Shown here: piece after piece, positions 23,601 to 38,600 of the stretch | Numbering within the stretch: position 1 is the first letter of the stretch | Layout: each line of letters starts with the position of its first letter | NCBI GenBank assembly: GCA_903929355.1 | Contig: CAIYUN010000081.1 | Span: forward strand, 85,699 to 149,698 | DNA length: 64,000 nt | Direction of reading: 5' to 3' | Source: an uncultured Opitutaceae bacterium | GTDB taxonomy: Bacteria > Verrucomicrobiota > Verrucomicrobiia > Opitutales > Opitutaceae | Position numbers and translations under genes: made by a program | Notes under the pieces: generated by a model | Database searches by the model: none | What the model saw: the letters and a program-made list of their open reading frames with translations, nothing else | Told to the model about the DNA's origin: nothing

Positions 23601-26600
23601 CCGACGCCCTCGCCTACGCCGGTATCGGCAGCCGCATCCTGACGCTTGCGGGCACGTCCGGGTCGGTCGCCACCCCCAATGTCTTTACCCCGATCATCGC
23701 CAACGGCACCGGCGGCGCGACTTCTTTGGTGAAGTCCGGTGCCGGCACTTGGAAACTGACCGGGTTGAACACCTACACGGGTGGAACCACGATATCCCAA
23801 GGCACTCTCCTGCTCGGGTCGGCGGCCGCCCTGCCCAGCGTCGGCGCCTTGACGGTGGTGAACAGCGGCACGGTTTTTGATGTGGTGGGGACCAGCGTGA
23901 CGGCGGGTGGGCTGTCCGACGGCCTCTTGGCCGGCGGCGTCAGCTCCAGCCTCGTGACCAATTCCTCCGGCACGGCGGCGATCTTGACGCTAAATCCGAC
24001 GGCGGTCACCACCTTCAGCGGTGTGATCGGCGGGAACCTGGGTGTGACGGTGGGTGGACCCTCGCTTCAGGCGCTGACCGGCACCAACACCTATACCGGA
24101 GGCACGACGGTCAACGGCGGCACCTTGCTGCTGTATGGCGACAGCGGTCTGGGGGCGTCGGCCGGGAGCCTGACTTTGAACGGCGGCGGGTTGAACACCG
24201 TGGCGAGTTTCGCCGTGACGACGGGCCGGGGTATCACCCTGGGGGCCGGCGGCGGCACGTTTAACACTGCCATCGGGACCACCTTGGGCTATGGCGGTGT
24301 GATCACCGGCAGCGGCGGCCTGACCGTTTCGGGCTCCGGTACCCTCGTCTTGAGCGGGGCCAACAACTACAACGGCATCACGACGCTCACGGCCGGCACG
24401 TTGAATATCTCGGCCGCGAACAACCTGGGCAGCAACGTCAGTGCGGCTGCGCTGACTCTAAACGGGGGCACTCTCGCTGCGACAGGGGCCGTGAACCTCG
24501 GCTCCACCCTCGGGATCACTCTGGCCGCGGCCAGCGTCATCGACCTCAGTTCGGGGACCTCGCTGGCGTATGGCGGCGTGATCACGGGCACCTTCGGGTT
24601 GACCAAGGCGGACAGCGGCATTCTCACCCTGTCCGGCAACAGCACCTTTACGGGTGGCACGACCGTCACCGGCGGCACGCTGGTGCTCCAGGGCGTGAAC
24701 AACGTGCTCGTGGGGACGGGCAACCTGGCCATGACCAACCTCAGCGTGGTCAACCTGACCACCATCAGTCAGGCACTGGCCAATCTCACCGGTGTTTCGA
24801 CCAACACGATCACCGGTAGCGGGACGCTGACGCTCAATCCGTCGTCGACCAGCACCTATGCCGGAGCTCTGAACGGCACCCTCAAAGTGGTCAAGAACGG
24901 CGTTAATGCCGAGGATTTGACCGGAGTCAGCAATTATAGCGGCACGACCACCATCAACGGCGGCACCTTGGGCATCAACAACGACGTCGCGCTCGGGACG
25001 GCGCCGGGCACGGCCACGGCCGGTAGTCTCACCCTGAACGGCGGCGCCCTGGCCACCTTGGGCTCCTTCACGTTGAGCTCCAATCGTGGCATCGCGCTGT
25101 CCGCCGCTGGCACGATTGACGTGGCGGGCGGAACCACGGTGAGCTACGGCGGCATCATCGCGAGTTCCGGCTCTTTTGGTCTGACGAAAACGAACTCCGG
25201 CACGTTGGTGCTGACAGGTCCGAACACCTATGCTGGCGGCACGACCATCAACGGCGGCACCCTGGCGGTTTCCGCCGACAACGGGCTGGGCGCATCCGCG
25301 GCCCTGACTTTGGGTGGCGGCACCCTGGCGCTCATCGGCAACACGCCCTTCACCACCGCCCGGCCGGTGGCGCTGACCGTCGGCACGACCAGCACGATCG
25401 ATGTGCCCATCGGCATGGGCCTGACCGAAACCGCCGCCATCTCCGGCGCGGGCTCCCTCACCAAGGCGGACACCGGCACGCTGACCCTCTCATCGACGGG
25501 CAACACCTACACCGGTCTCACGACCGTGAGCGGCGGGACGCTGGTGCTCGGGGCGAACAACGCGCTGCCGTCCGGGGGCAACCTGACCTTGAGCGGAACG
25601 GGCGTCGTGGACTTGGGCGCTTTCAGCCAGACCCTGGGCAACCTGACCGGCACGAGCACGACCTCCCAGGTGACGGCGAGCGCCGGCCCGAGCACCCTGA
25701 CACTCAATCCGACTCAGAACAGCACCTATGCCGGCCTGCTGACCAGCAACTTGGCCTTGGTCAAGGTCGGCCTCTTCACCGAGACGCTGAGTGGCGCGAG
25801 CACTTATTCAGGTGGGGCGACGATCAACGCCGGCACCCTGAGCATCACCGTTGACGCCGCGCTGGGCGCCATTCCGGCGACGCCGACGGCGGGCAACCTG
25901 ACCCTGAACGGCGGCATTCTGTCGGCTCCGACCAGCGTGACGCTGAACGTCAACCGCGGGCTCGCCCTGGGCGCTTCCGGCGGCACCTTGGACGTTGCCA
26001 GCACGTTTAATCTCTCCGTCAACGGCGTCATCGCCAACGGCACGGTCACCCCTGGAAACCTGAACAAGACGAGCGGCGGCACGTTGACGCTCGGGGGCTT
26101 GAACACCTACACGGGGATCACGACCATCACGGGCGGCACGCTGAGCACGGGTGCCGCCGGCAGCCTCGCCACCAGCGGGGCCGCGAGCGCGAGCAGCCTT
26201 GGCCAGTCCGGCAATGCGGCGGCCAATCTGGTGTTGAATGGCGGCGCATTGCAATATGCCAACACCGGTGCGGCGGAGAGCACCGACCGGTTGTTCACGC
26301 TCGGCACCGGCGGCGGCACCCTCGACGCCTCGGGGGCGGCTGCGGTCACCTTCCTGGGTAATGGCGTCGGCGCGGCCAATGCGCTCGCCTACATCGGCAC
26401 CGGCACCCGCCTCCTGACGTTGTCCGGGGCCAACACCGGGGCCAACAGCTTTGCCCCCATCATCGCGGACGGCACCGGTGGTGCGACGTCGCTGGTCAAG
26501 TCCGGGGTGGGTGAGTGGGTGCTCACGGGTGCGAACACCTACACGGGCGGTACGACGGTGAGTGCTGGCACCTTGGCGCTGGGCGCAAGCAACACCCTGC

Positions 26601-29600
26601 CCGCCAACCGTGACCTGACGCTGACCGGCGCCGGGGTGCTCGATCTGGTCACCTTCTCCCCGGTCGTGGGCAACCTCACTGGCGCGGCCACCACGCAGGT
26701 GACGGCGAGTGCGGGACCGAGCACGCTCACGATCAACCCCGGCACCACCAGCACTTTTGCCGGCACCTTGGCGGGCAACCTTAAATTGGTGGTGGCGGGC
26801 ACGTCCACCGAGCTCCTGACCGGTACGAACACCTATCTCGGCACGACGACGGTCAACAGCGGCACCCTCGGGATCAACAGTGACAGCGCGCTGGGCACGG
26901 CGCCGGCCACCACCTCGGCCAGCAGCCTCACGCTGAACGGCGGCATCCTGGCCGCCACAGCCAACCTGACCCTGAACCCCAACCGCGGCATCACCCTTGG
27001 CGCCAGTGGCGGCACGTTGGATGTCATCGCCAACACGGGCCTGACCTTCGGCGGCAACATCGTCGGCAGCGGCAACCTGACCAAGCAGGACGCCGGCACC
27101 CTCTCGCTTTCGGGGACCAACACCTACTCCGGCACGACGACGGTGACCGGCGGCACGCTGAGCGTGGCAGCCGACTCTGCCCTTGGCACTGCTCCCCTCA
27201 CGGTCTCGGCCAGTAGTCTCACGCTCAACGGCGGCGCGCTCGCCGTGACGGGCGGCGGCTTCCAACTGACGACCAACCGCGGCCTCACCCTGGGGGCGGC
27301 CGGCGGCACCGTTGACGTGGCCAGCGGCGGAATTTTGGGCTACAACGGGGCGATCACCGGGTCGGGGTCCCTGACAAAGACGGACGGAGGCCAATTGACC
27401 CTCGCCGGCGCCAACACCGCGACCGGCGGCACGAACGTGAGCGCCGGCACACTGGCGCTGGGCGCGAGCAACGCCCTGAGCACCGGGCCCATGGCAGTAA
27501 CCGCCAGCGGCGTGGTCGATCTGGTCACCTTTAACCAAACGGTGGGCAGCCTGACCGGGCCGGCCTCCGCCCAGGTGACGGCGAGCGGTGGTGGGAGCAG
27601 TGTACTGACGGTCAACCCGACGGGGACCAACACCTTTGCCGGCACCATCGGTGGCGCCCTGAACCTCACGATCGGCGGCCCCGGCACGGAAGTGCTGACC
27701 GGCGCAAACTCTTATACGGGTGCCACGACGGTGACCGGCGGCACGCTCAGCATCGCCAGCGACTCCGCGCTCAGCAGCGCGCCGTCCGGGGTCACCGCCA
27801 ACAACATTGTTTTGAATGGCGGCGCGCTGGCGACAACCACGTCCCTGAGCCTGAACTCATTCCGCGGCATCACCCTGGGTGCGAGCGGCGGCACTCTGGA
27901 TGTCGCGAACGGCACCACCCTGACTTACGCCGGGATCATCGCCGGTGCCAAGCTGATCAAGACGGACGGCGGCACCTTGGTCGTGGGGGCGAACAGCTAC
28001 AACGGGTCGACGACGGTGAACGGCGGCACGCTCAGCATCGCGGCGACCAGCGGGCTGGGCACGGCGCCCAGTCTCACGCTGAATGGCGGCACCCTGGCCA
28101 CGACGGGCAGCGTGACGCTCACGGCCTCCAATGGCGTCATCTTGAACTCGGGGAACGGCACCTTTGACGTTGCCCCTGGTTTTGTCCTCGCCATTGGCGG
28201 GGTCATTTCCGGCAGCGGGGCCCTGATCAAGAACGACGCCGGCCAGATGAATCTGTCGGGGGTGAACACCTTTGCGGGCTCGACGACGGTGAACGGCGGC
28301 ACGCTGGCGGTCGCGACCGCCGGCAACCTTGGGGCCAGCGCGCTCATCCTGAACGGCGGCGCCCTGTTGACTTCCGGCAATATCACCCTGGCCAGCACCG
28401 GCATTACGCTTGGCACCGGCAACGGCATCATCGATGTCGGCGCCGGCACGGGCCTGACCTATAGCGGGGTGATTGGCGGCAGCGGGAGTCTCACGAAGGT
28501 GGACACCGGCACGCTCACGCTTTCCGGGTTGAACACGTTCACCGGCACCACCGTCATCAGCCAGGGCGCGTTGGTGCTCGGCAACGGTTCGTCTCTGGCG
28601 AACAGCATTCTCAACTACAACGGCGGCGGCACGCTGGTCTTCAACACCGGGCTGACGTCGGCGACGCTCGGCGGGCTGATGGGCAGTCAAAATCTGACGC
28701 TGGCCGCCACCGGCGGCGCCAGCCTCACCCTTTCGGTCAGCAACACCGTCAACGGCACCTACACGGGCGTCCTGGGCAACGGCACGAGCGGTGCCGCCGC
28801 CTTGGTCAAAACCAACACCGGCAAACTGACGCTGACGGGCGCCGACACCTTCACCGGTGGGACCACGGTCAACGGGGGCATTCTGAACGTGCAGAACAAC
28901 ACCGCCCTCGGCACCGCCGCCGGCAGCACGACGGTCGCGAGCGGTGCGACCCTCCAAGTGCAGGGCGGCATCACGCCGACCACCGCCGGGCTTAACCTCA
29001 GTGGGGCCGGCGCAGCGGGCACCAGTGGCGCGCTGGAGAGCGCGGGTGGCAGCAACACCTACAGCAACCCCATCACTCTCGCTGCGGCGAGCACGATCGG
29101 GTCCGACCTTGGATCGACCCTGACCCTCAACAGCGCCACCGGCATCGCGGGCACCGGCTTTGCCCTGACCCTGGCCGGGGACGGACGGGGTGTCATCAGC
29201 AGCGTCATCAACACCTCCACCGCCGGCACGGTCACAATGATCGGCGGGGGCACGTGGACCCTGTCGGGCGTGAATACCTACACCGGCGGCACGACGATCA
29301 CGGCCGGCACGTTGAGCATCAACCAGGATCTGAACCTCGGCACAACGGCCGGTGGGTTGACCATGGGCCCCGGCACTTTGGCCATCATCGGTAGCGCGCC
29401 GTTCAGCTCCGCGCGCACTTTGGCGCTGAATGTCAACACGACCAGCGTGATTGACGTGGCCGGCACGACCGGCCTGACCATGTCCGGTGCGATCAGCGGG
29501 GTCCCGAGCACCAACCTGACGAAGCAGGACTTGGGCACCCTGACGCTTTCGGGCACGACGAGCACCTTTTACGGTACGACCGTGATCGGCGCCGGCACGC

Positions 29601-32600
29601 TGGCCCTGTCCAACGCCACGGCGCTCGGCCTGCAGAACAGCACGCTGAACTACAACAACCAAGGCGGCGTGCTGAGCTTTGGCACCGGGGTGACCGCGGC
29701 GAGTTTGGGCGGGCTGACCGGTAATCAGACCTTGGTGCTGACGAGCTCCCCGACCCAGGGCGTGGCGCTGTCGGTCGGCAACAACGAGACCCTGACCTTC
29801 TCGACCGCCGCCCAGACGAACAACAATCAAAGCACGGTCACCATTTCCGCCGCGAACGCGGCCAATCTGATCGTCGGCATGACGGTGACGGGCAACAACA
29901 TCGCCGGCGGCACCACCATCGCGGCGATCAACTACGGCACGGGGGCGATCACCCTGAATCAAATCGATTCGAACACGGTCAGCAGCGGCACCACCCTGAC
30001 CTTTACGAGCGGCAACAGCACCTTCGCCGGCATCCTGAGCGACGGCGGACTAACTGCGGCCGGTTCGTTGAACAAGGTGGGCACCGCCACCTTGGTGCTG
30101 ACGGGCGCCAACACCTACACCGGCGGCACGACGGTCAGCGCCGGCTCGCTGAGCATCGCGGCAGACGGCGCGCTGGGCACGGCGCCGGTCTCGGCGGCGA
30201 ATAACATCAACTTTAATGGCGGCATCCTCGCGGTCACCGGCGGCGGTTTCACCTTGAACAGCACCCGCGGCATCACCCTGTCCGCGAGCCAAAATAGCTT
30301 CCTTGACCTCGCCAGCGGCAGCACCGTGTCCTACGGCGGCATTATCACCGGCAGCGGCAACCTGACCAAGCAGAACAGCGGAACATTGGTGCTGACGGGT
30401 GCAAGCAACACCACCGGCAGCATCACGGTCAGCGGCGGCATTCTTAGGCTTCAAAATGCCTCGGCCCTCGGCTCCGCAGCCACCATCAGCGTTTCCTCCG
30501 GCGCGGCGGTCCAGTTGCTGGGTGGCCTCTCGTATGCCTCTATGCCCTTGACCCTCACCGGCAACGGGGTCTCGTCCAACGGGGCGCTGGAGAACTTCAG
30601 CGGCAGCAATATCTACACCGGCCCGATCACATTGACGGGGAGTGCCGCAATCGGGGTGGACAGTGGCACCGTCTTGACGGTGAGCGGCGCCATCAGCGGC
30701 GCCAATGCGCTGACCAAGACGGGCAGCGGCACGCTCGTGCTGACGAGCGGGACCAGCGCCTACACGGGTGGAACGCTGATCACGAGCGGCAGTTTGAACG
30801 TGGCCTCCGACGCCAACTTGGGCGGGGCCGCCGGGGGCGTGACCTTGAACGGTGGCACCTTGGCCACCACGGCGAATATCACCACGGCGCGCGCGGTCTC
30901 CGTCTTTGGCGGCACCAACAGTGTCATTGACGTGGCACCTGCCACCAACCTCACGGCCAGCGGGATCTTCACCGGTGGCGGCGCACTGACCAAGACCGAC
31001 ACCGGTACTCTCACCCTCTCCGGGGCCTTGAACACCTACAGTGGTGCGGTGGTGATCAGTGGCGGCACGTTGGCGCTGGCCAACAGTCTGGCGTTGCAGG
31101 ACGCGATTGTGAATTACAACGGCCAGGGCGGCAACCTGATTGTTGGCTCCGGGGTGACGGCCGTCACCCTGGGTGGCCTGACCGGTACCCAATCGGTGGC
31201 CTTGGTGAATGCCGGCGGTCAGGGCGTGGCGCTGTCGGTGGGCAACACCAACACCTTCACCATCAATACCAGCGCTCAGACGAACAACAACCAGAACACG
31301 CTGACCGTGGCCAGCACGGCGAACCTGGCGGTCGGCATGACGGTGACCGGCAACAACATCGCCAGTGGCACGACGATTGCGAGCATCGTGAACAGCACCG
31401 GTTTCACGCTGAGTCAGAACGATTCGAACACGGTGAGCAACAACATCACCCTGACCTTTGCCACGACCGGCAGCAGCACGTTGGCCAATTTCCTAAGTGA
31501 CGGCGGCTCGGCGGTGCAAGGCTCACTGATCAAGGTCGGCACCGGCACGATCACGCTCTCCGGCGTGAACACCTACACCGGCAGCACCACCATCAACGCG
31601 GGCACCTTGTCCATCGGCGCCGAGAACAATCTTGGCAATGTCCCCAGCACGATCGTGGCGGCCAGCCTCGGGTTGAACGGCGGAGCGCTGGCGGTAACGG
31701 GCACCGGCTTCACCTTGAGCAGCACCCGGGGCATCACCCTGGGTGCGAGTAACGGCATTATTGATGTGGGCAGCGGCGCGACGTTGAGTTATGCCGGGGT
31801 CATCGCCGGTGTCGGCGCGCTGAACAAAACCGACACGGGCACGTTCGCCCCGACGGGCATCAACACCTACACCGGAATCACCACGATCACCGCCGGCACC
31901 CTCAGCATCCCGGCGGACAACGCCCTCGGCACGGCGCCCGGCTCGGTTGTGGCGACCGGCCTCACCCTGAACGCGGGCACGCTGGCCACCACGGCCAACT
32001 TCACCCTCAATGCCAACCGCGGCATCACGCTTACGTCGGCCTCGAACTCGGGTGCCACGCTTGATGTGGCGGGCGGCACCAGTCTGACCTACAGCGGAAT
32101 CATCGCCGGCAGCGGCAACCTGATCAAGGCGGACTCTGGTACGCTTCTCCTGGGCGGGGTCAACACCTTCACGGGCACCCTGACCCTTTCGGGCGGCACC
32201 GTGACGTTCCTCAACAGCACGCCCGCGCTGGGTGGCCTGGGTGGCACCCAAGGCCTCGCGCTGACGACGTTCAATGGCACCTCGGTGGTGCTAAGCGTGG
32301 GCACCGGCAACCAAAACAGCGCGTACGCCGGAGTCCTGAGCGACGGCACCACGCCGGGTGGCTCGCTGATCAAAACCAACACTGGCACGTTCTCGCTTTC
32401 GGGCGTCAACACCTACACGGGCACCACCACAATTTCCGGCGGCACTTTGAGCATCAACAGTGACAGCTCCCTGGGCACCGCACCCTTCACGGTCTCGGCC
32501 AGCAGCCTCACGATCAATGGCGGCGTTCTGGGCACCACGGCCAACCTCACGCTGAACAGCAACCGGGGGATTACCCTGGGTGCGAGCAACGGTACCATTG

Positions 32601-35600
32601 ATGTGGCCACCGGCACGACCCTGACCTATGGCGGCATCATTACCGGCACTGCGCTGACGAAGGCGGATTCCGGCACACTTTCGCTGTCTGGAGCCAACAC
32701 CTACACCGGTGCCACCAGTCTCAACAGTGGCACCTTGGTGGTGAGCCAGAACAACAATCTGGGCAGCGCGGCCAATATCAACCTGGCCGGTCTGGCGGGC
32801 GGGACTTTGGTCAAGGTGGGCACAGGCACGATCACGCTCGGAGGCGCGGACACCTTCGCCGGCACGACCATCGTCAACGGCGGCACATTGGTGGTGGGCA
32901 CCGCCCTGGCGTTGCAAAACAGCACACTGAACTACAACGGCCAAGGTGGCGCGCTGGTCTTCGGCAACGGAGTCACGGCGGCAACCTTGGGCGGGTTGAC
33001 CGGCACCCAGGGCCTGTCGCTGGTCAACGCCGGGGGTCAAGGGGTGGCGCTGACCGTGGGCAACACCACGGCCAACGTCATCAACACCACCGCCCAATCC
33101 AACAACAACACCGCCACCGTGACGGTGTCCACCTTGAGCAGCTACGGTCTGGCGGTCGGCATGACGGTGACCGGCAACAACATCGCCGCCGGCACGATCA
33201 TCACCGCCATCAACAACAGCACCGGGGCCATCACGCTGAACCAAAACGACTCGAACACCGTCAGCAGCGGCATCGCTCTGACCTTTTATACCGGCAACAG
33301 CAGTTACGCCGGCATTCTGAGCGATGGCGGGGTTTCCGCCGCCGGCTCGCTGAACAAAGTGAGCACCACCACCTCCCTTACGCTGACTGGGGCCAACACC
33401 TACACGGGCGGCACGACCGTCACCGCCGGCTCACTGAGCATCGCGGCTGACAGCGCGCTGGGCACCGCGCCGGCCTCGGCTGCGACTAATCTCACCCTGA
33501 ATGGCGGCATCCTGGCGGTCACGGGCAGCGGTTTCACCTTAAACAGCAACCGGGGCATCCTCCTGAACCCGGTGGCAGGCAGCATTCTTGACCTCGCCAG
33601 CGGCACCACGGTGACCTTCGGCGGCATCATCTCCGGCACCGGCAATCTGATCCTGCAGGACAAAGGAACGCTGGTACTGACGGGTGCCAGCAATACGACT
33701 GGCAGCATCACCGTCAGCAGCCCCAGCATTCTTCGACTCCAAAATGCCTCGGCCCTCGGCTCCGTGACCACGATCAGTGTCTCCTCCGGCGGGGCCGTTC
33801 AGTTGCAGGGCGGCCTCTCGTTTGTCTCGATGCCCTTGACCATCACCGGCACCGGGGTCTCATCCAACGGTGCGTTGGAGAACTTCAGCGGCAACAACAT
33901 CTTCTCCGGTCCGATCACCCTGACCGGGAGCGCCGCGATCGGGGCGGACAGCGGCACGGTGTTGACGGTCAGCGGGGTCATCGGTGGCGCCAACCTGCTG
34001 ACCAAGACAGGAAGCGGGACCCTCGTGCTTACGAATGCGGCCAACACCTACACGGGTGGAACGGCGGTCACGACCGGCACGCTGAGCGTTGGCGCAGATG
34101 CGAACCTGGGAACGGGCGGGGTGACCACTCTCAACGGCGGCACGCTGGCCACCACGGCCAACATCTCCACGGCGCGCGCCATCTCAATCTTCGGCGGCAC
34201 CGGCAGCACACTTGACGTGGCACCCGCCACCGGCCTGACCGCCACCGGGATCGTCACCGGCGGCGGCGCGCTGAACAAGGTGGACACCGGTACCCTCACG
34301 CTCTCGAATGCCACCAACAGCTATTCCGGCGTGGTGGCGATCAGCGGCGGCACTTTGGTGCTGACCAGCGGTACGGCATTGCAGGACGCCATCGTAAACT
34401 ACAACGGCCAGGGCGGTACCTTGGTCCTGGGCACCGGGGTGACTGCGGCTACGCTGGGCGGCCTGACCGGAACCCAATCTGTTGCCTTGGTGAATGCCGG
34501 CGGCCAGGGCGTGGCGCTGACGGTGGGCAACACCAACACCTTCACCATTAATACCAGCGCTCAGACTAACAACAACCAGAGCACGCTGACCGTGGCCAGC
34601 ACGGCCAACTTGGCGGTCGGCATGACAGTGACGGGCAACAACATCGCCAATGGCACAACCATTGCGAGCATCGTGAACAGCACCGGTTTCACGCTTAGCC
34701 AGAACGATTCGAACACGGTGAGCAACAACATCACCCTGACCTTTGCCACGACCGGCAGCAGCACGTTGGCCAACTTCCTGAGCGACGGCGGCACCGGGCC
34801 GACGACGGGCTCGCTGATCAAGGCCGGCGGCGGCACCATCACCCTCTCGGGTGTGAACAGCTACCTGGGCACCACCACCATCAACGGCGGTACGCTGAGC
34901 ATCCTGTCAGACAGCAGCCTCGGCACCGCGCCCACCACGACGCTCGCCACGAGCCTGACGCTGAACGGCGGCAATCTCGCCGCCCGCAGCACCTTCACCT
35001 TGAACAGCGACCGTGGCATCACCCTCGGGGCCAATGCCGCGATCGATGTGGCGGGCAAGCAGACCGTGACCTATGGTGGTGTCATCACCGGTGCCTCCGG
35101 CTTGGCCAAGACCAACACCGGCAGCCTCGTGCTGACGGGGGTCAACACCTACACCGGTGTGACCACGGTGAGCGGTGGCACCCTGAGCATCCTCGCCGAC
35201 AACGGTTTGGGCACCGCGCCCGCCACGGTCGTTCCGACCGGCATCACGCTCGCCGGCGGCACACTGGCCACGGGGGCCAGCTTCAACCTGGGCAGTGTCC
35301 GCGGCATTACCCTTGGCACGGGCGGCGGCATCCTGGATGTGGCCCCGGGGACGGTACTGAACTACGGCGGCATCATCGCCGCCAGCACAACCTCGGCCGC
35401 CCTGACCAAGGCCGACGGTGGCACCCTCGTCCTCTCGGGCGTCAGCACCTACACCGGCGGCACCGCCGTCACGGGCGGCACGCTGGCGTTGACCGGAAAC
35501 AACGAGCTCGTTGCCACCGGCAGCGTGACCTTGAGCAACACGGGTGCCCTGAATCTCGGCAGTAACAACCAGACGGTGGGCAATCTCGTCGGCTCGTCCG

Positions 35601-38600
35601 CCACGGTGGTGGTCGGCACCAGCGACACCCTGACCATCAGCAACACCGCGGCCAGCAACTTCGCCGGCTCAATCGGCGGCAGCGGCCTGAATCTGGTGGT
35701 GGCAGGCAGTGGCGGCGTCGAGACGCTCGCTGGCACCAACACCTATACAGGCACGACGACGCTCAATAGCGGCACCCTCGGGATCACCCTGCTGGCCATT
35801 GAAGGTGCGGGCGGCGGCACGCCGAGCGGCCTGGGCACTGCGGGCAACGCGCCCGGCAACCTCGTCCTCAACGGCGGCGCGCTGCAATATGCCGGTTCGA
35901 CGGTCGCGAGCACCGACAAGCTGTTCACGCTGACCAGCCTGGGCGGCACCCTTGACGCCTCGGGCAGCGGCACCAATACCGTGACGTTCCTTGGCAACGG
36001 CGTCGGGGCCGCGAACGTTATCGCCTTGGCCGGCGCCGGTCCCCGCGTCCTCACGCTGGCCGGATCCAACACGGGATTGAACACCTTGAACCCGATCATC
36101 GCGGACTTCGGCGTCGGCAGTCCGACCACTCTGCTCAAGAGCGGGGTCGGCCAGTGGGTGCTGGCTGGGGCCAACACCTACACCGGGGTCACGACCATCA
36201 GCGGTGGCATTTTGAGCATCACGGCGAACAACGGGCTGGGCGCGGTCCCCGCCACGGTCTCGGTCAGCAGTCTCGTGCTGGCGGGCGGCACGCTCGGTTC
36301 GTCCGCCAGCTTCACCCTTTCACCCAACCGCGGGATCGCGCTGGGCACGGGTGGTGGCGGGATCAACGTGACGGCCGGCAACACGCTCACGTATGCGGGC
36401 GTCATTGCCGGCAGCACGGCGCTGACCAAGTCCGACTCCGGCGTCCTCGTGCTGGCCGGGGCCAACACCTACACGGGTGGAACTTCGGTGGGCGCGGGCA
36501 CTTTGGCGCTCGGGGCCTCCAACACCCTGCCGACCACGGGCAGCGTGACCTTGAGCAACGCCGGCAACCTTGACCTCGCCGGCTTCAATCAGACCGTGGG
36601 CAATCTCAACGGCGCGGCGACCAACCTCGTGACGTCGGGCGCCGGGGCGGCCACGCTGACGCTCAACCCTGCGGCTGCGAGCACCTATCTCGGCGTCATC
36701 GGCGGCAACCTGAGTGTCGTCAAGACCGGATCCCTGGCCCAGTCGCTGGGCGGAGCCGACACCTACACGGGTGTGACCACCATCCTCGCGGGTACGTTGA
36801 GCACCGGTGCGACCGGGGCGCTGGACCTGGCCGGGGCGGCCGTGACCACCACGGTCGCGACCAACGCCACCACCGGGATCACGGTGGCGAGCAACACCGG
36901 GCTGGCCGTGGGCCAGTTGGTGACCGGGGCGGGGATCCCCGCCGGCACGACGATCACGGGGATCAACGGCACCACGGTGACGCTCAGCCTCGCGACCACG
37001 ACAACCTCCACGGGGGTCAGCGTGCAATTCGGCGGGGGCAGCCTCGGTATCGCCTCCAACGCGGCCTCCAGTCTGATCCTGAACGGCGGCGCGCTGCAAA
37101 ACGCCAGCACGGTGGCGGCGGCCAGCACGACGGATCGTCTGTTCACCCTCGGTTCGTCCGGCATCCTCGACGCCTCCGGCACGAGCAGCATCAGCTTCAC
37201 GAACACTGGCAGCATCGTCGCGCTGAACACCTCCGCGCGCACGCTCTCGCTGTCGGGCACCAACACCGGAGTGAACACGTTCAACCCGATCCTCGCCGAC
37301 AGCACCGGTCTGACTTCGGTCACCAAGGCCGGGACCGGACAATGGGCGTTGACGGGCCTGAACACCTACACGGGTATCACCACCATCACCGGCGGCGGCA
37401 CGCTGAGCACCGGCGCCACGGGGATCCTGGCCAACGTCGGGATCGCCAGCGCCTTCGGTGCGGCGGCCAACGGGGCCGGGGATTTGGTGCTGGACGCCAG
37501 CGCACTGCGCTACGCCAACACCGGCACGTCGGAAACGACCAACCGGCTTTTCAGTATCACGCAATTGGGCGGCACGCTCGACGCCTCGGGCTTCGGCAGC
37601 ATCAGCTTCACCTCGGCCGGCTCGGTGGGCTACATTGGCAATGGCGCGCGCGTCTTCACCCTCTCCGGCTCCAACTCGCTGGTGAACACGTTCAACCCCG
37701 TCATCGGCGACGCCCCCGGCGGGACCGGCGTGGTCTCGCTGACCAAGGGCGGCACCGGGCTGTGGGCTCTGACCGGTCTCAACACCTACACGGGCGTCAC
37801 CACGGTCTCCGGTGGCACGCTCAGCACGGTCCTGCTGGCCAACGGCAGTCTGCCGAGCGTCCTGGGCCAGTCCAGCAATCTGGCGGCCAACTTGGTGCTG
37901 AACGGCGGCACCCTGCAGTATGCCGGCACGGGCGCGGCGGCCAGCACGGACCGGTTGTTCTCCCTCGGCACCAACAGCAGCACCTTGGATGCCTCGGGCA
38001 CGAACGCGGTCAGCTTCACGAACACCAATTCGATGGGCTTCACGGGCAGCGGCACGCGCACCCTCACGCTGACCGGCACGAACAGTGCGAACAACCTGCT
38101 CGCCACCCTCCTCAGCGACGGCACCGGCGGCGCGACCACCCTGCAGAAAACCGGCCTGGGCCAGTGGGTGGTCTCCGGTGCGAACACGTTTACGGGCGGC
38201 GCCACTTTGAGCGCCGGCATCCTCGCGGCGGGCGCTGGCAGCACGATTCTGGGCACCGGCACGGTGACCTTGTCCGGTGGCACCTTTGACATTGCGGGCT
38301 ATAACGTGACCATCGGCGGCCTCGCCGCCGCCGCGGCGACCTCGGGACTTGTGACCGACTCCGCCGGGCCGGCGACTTTGACGATCAACAACGGCAGCCA
38401 GCAGTATGCCGCCTTGATCAGCGGCCCGATCACCTTGATCAAGAGCGGGACGGGCACCCTGACGATTTCAGGCAACAACACCTACACGGGCGGCACCATC
38501 CTGAGCGGTGGCACCCTCTCCGTGGGCATCGCTGCCGGCGGCCCGAATTCCTATCTGGGCTCCGGGACGTTGACGGTCACGGGCGGCGTGTTGGACGCCA

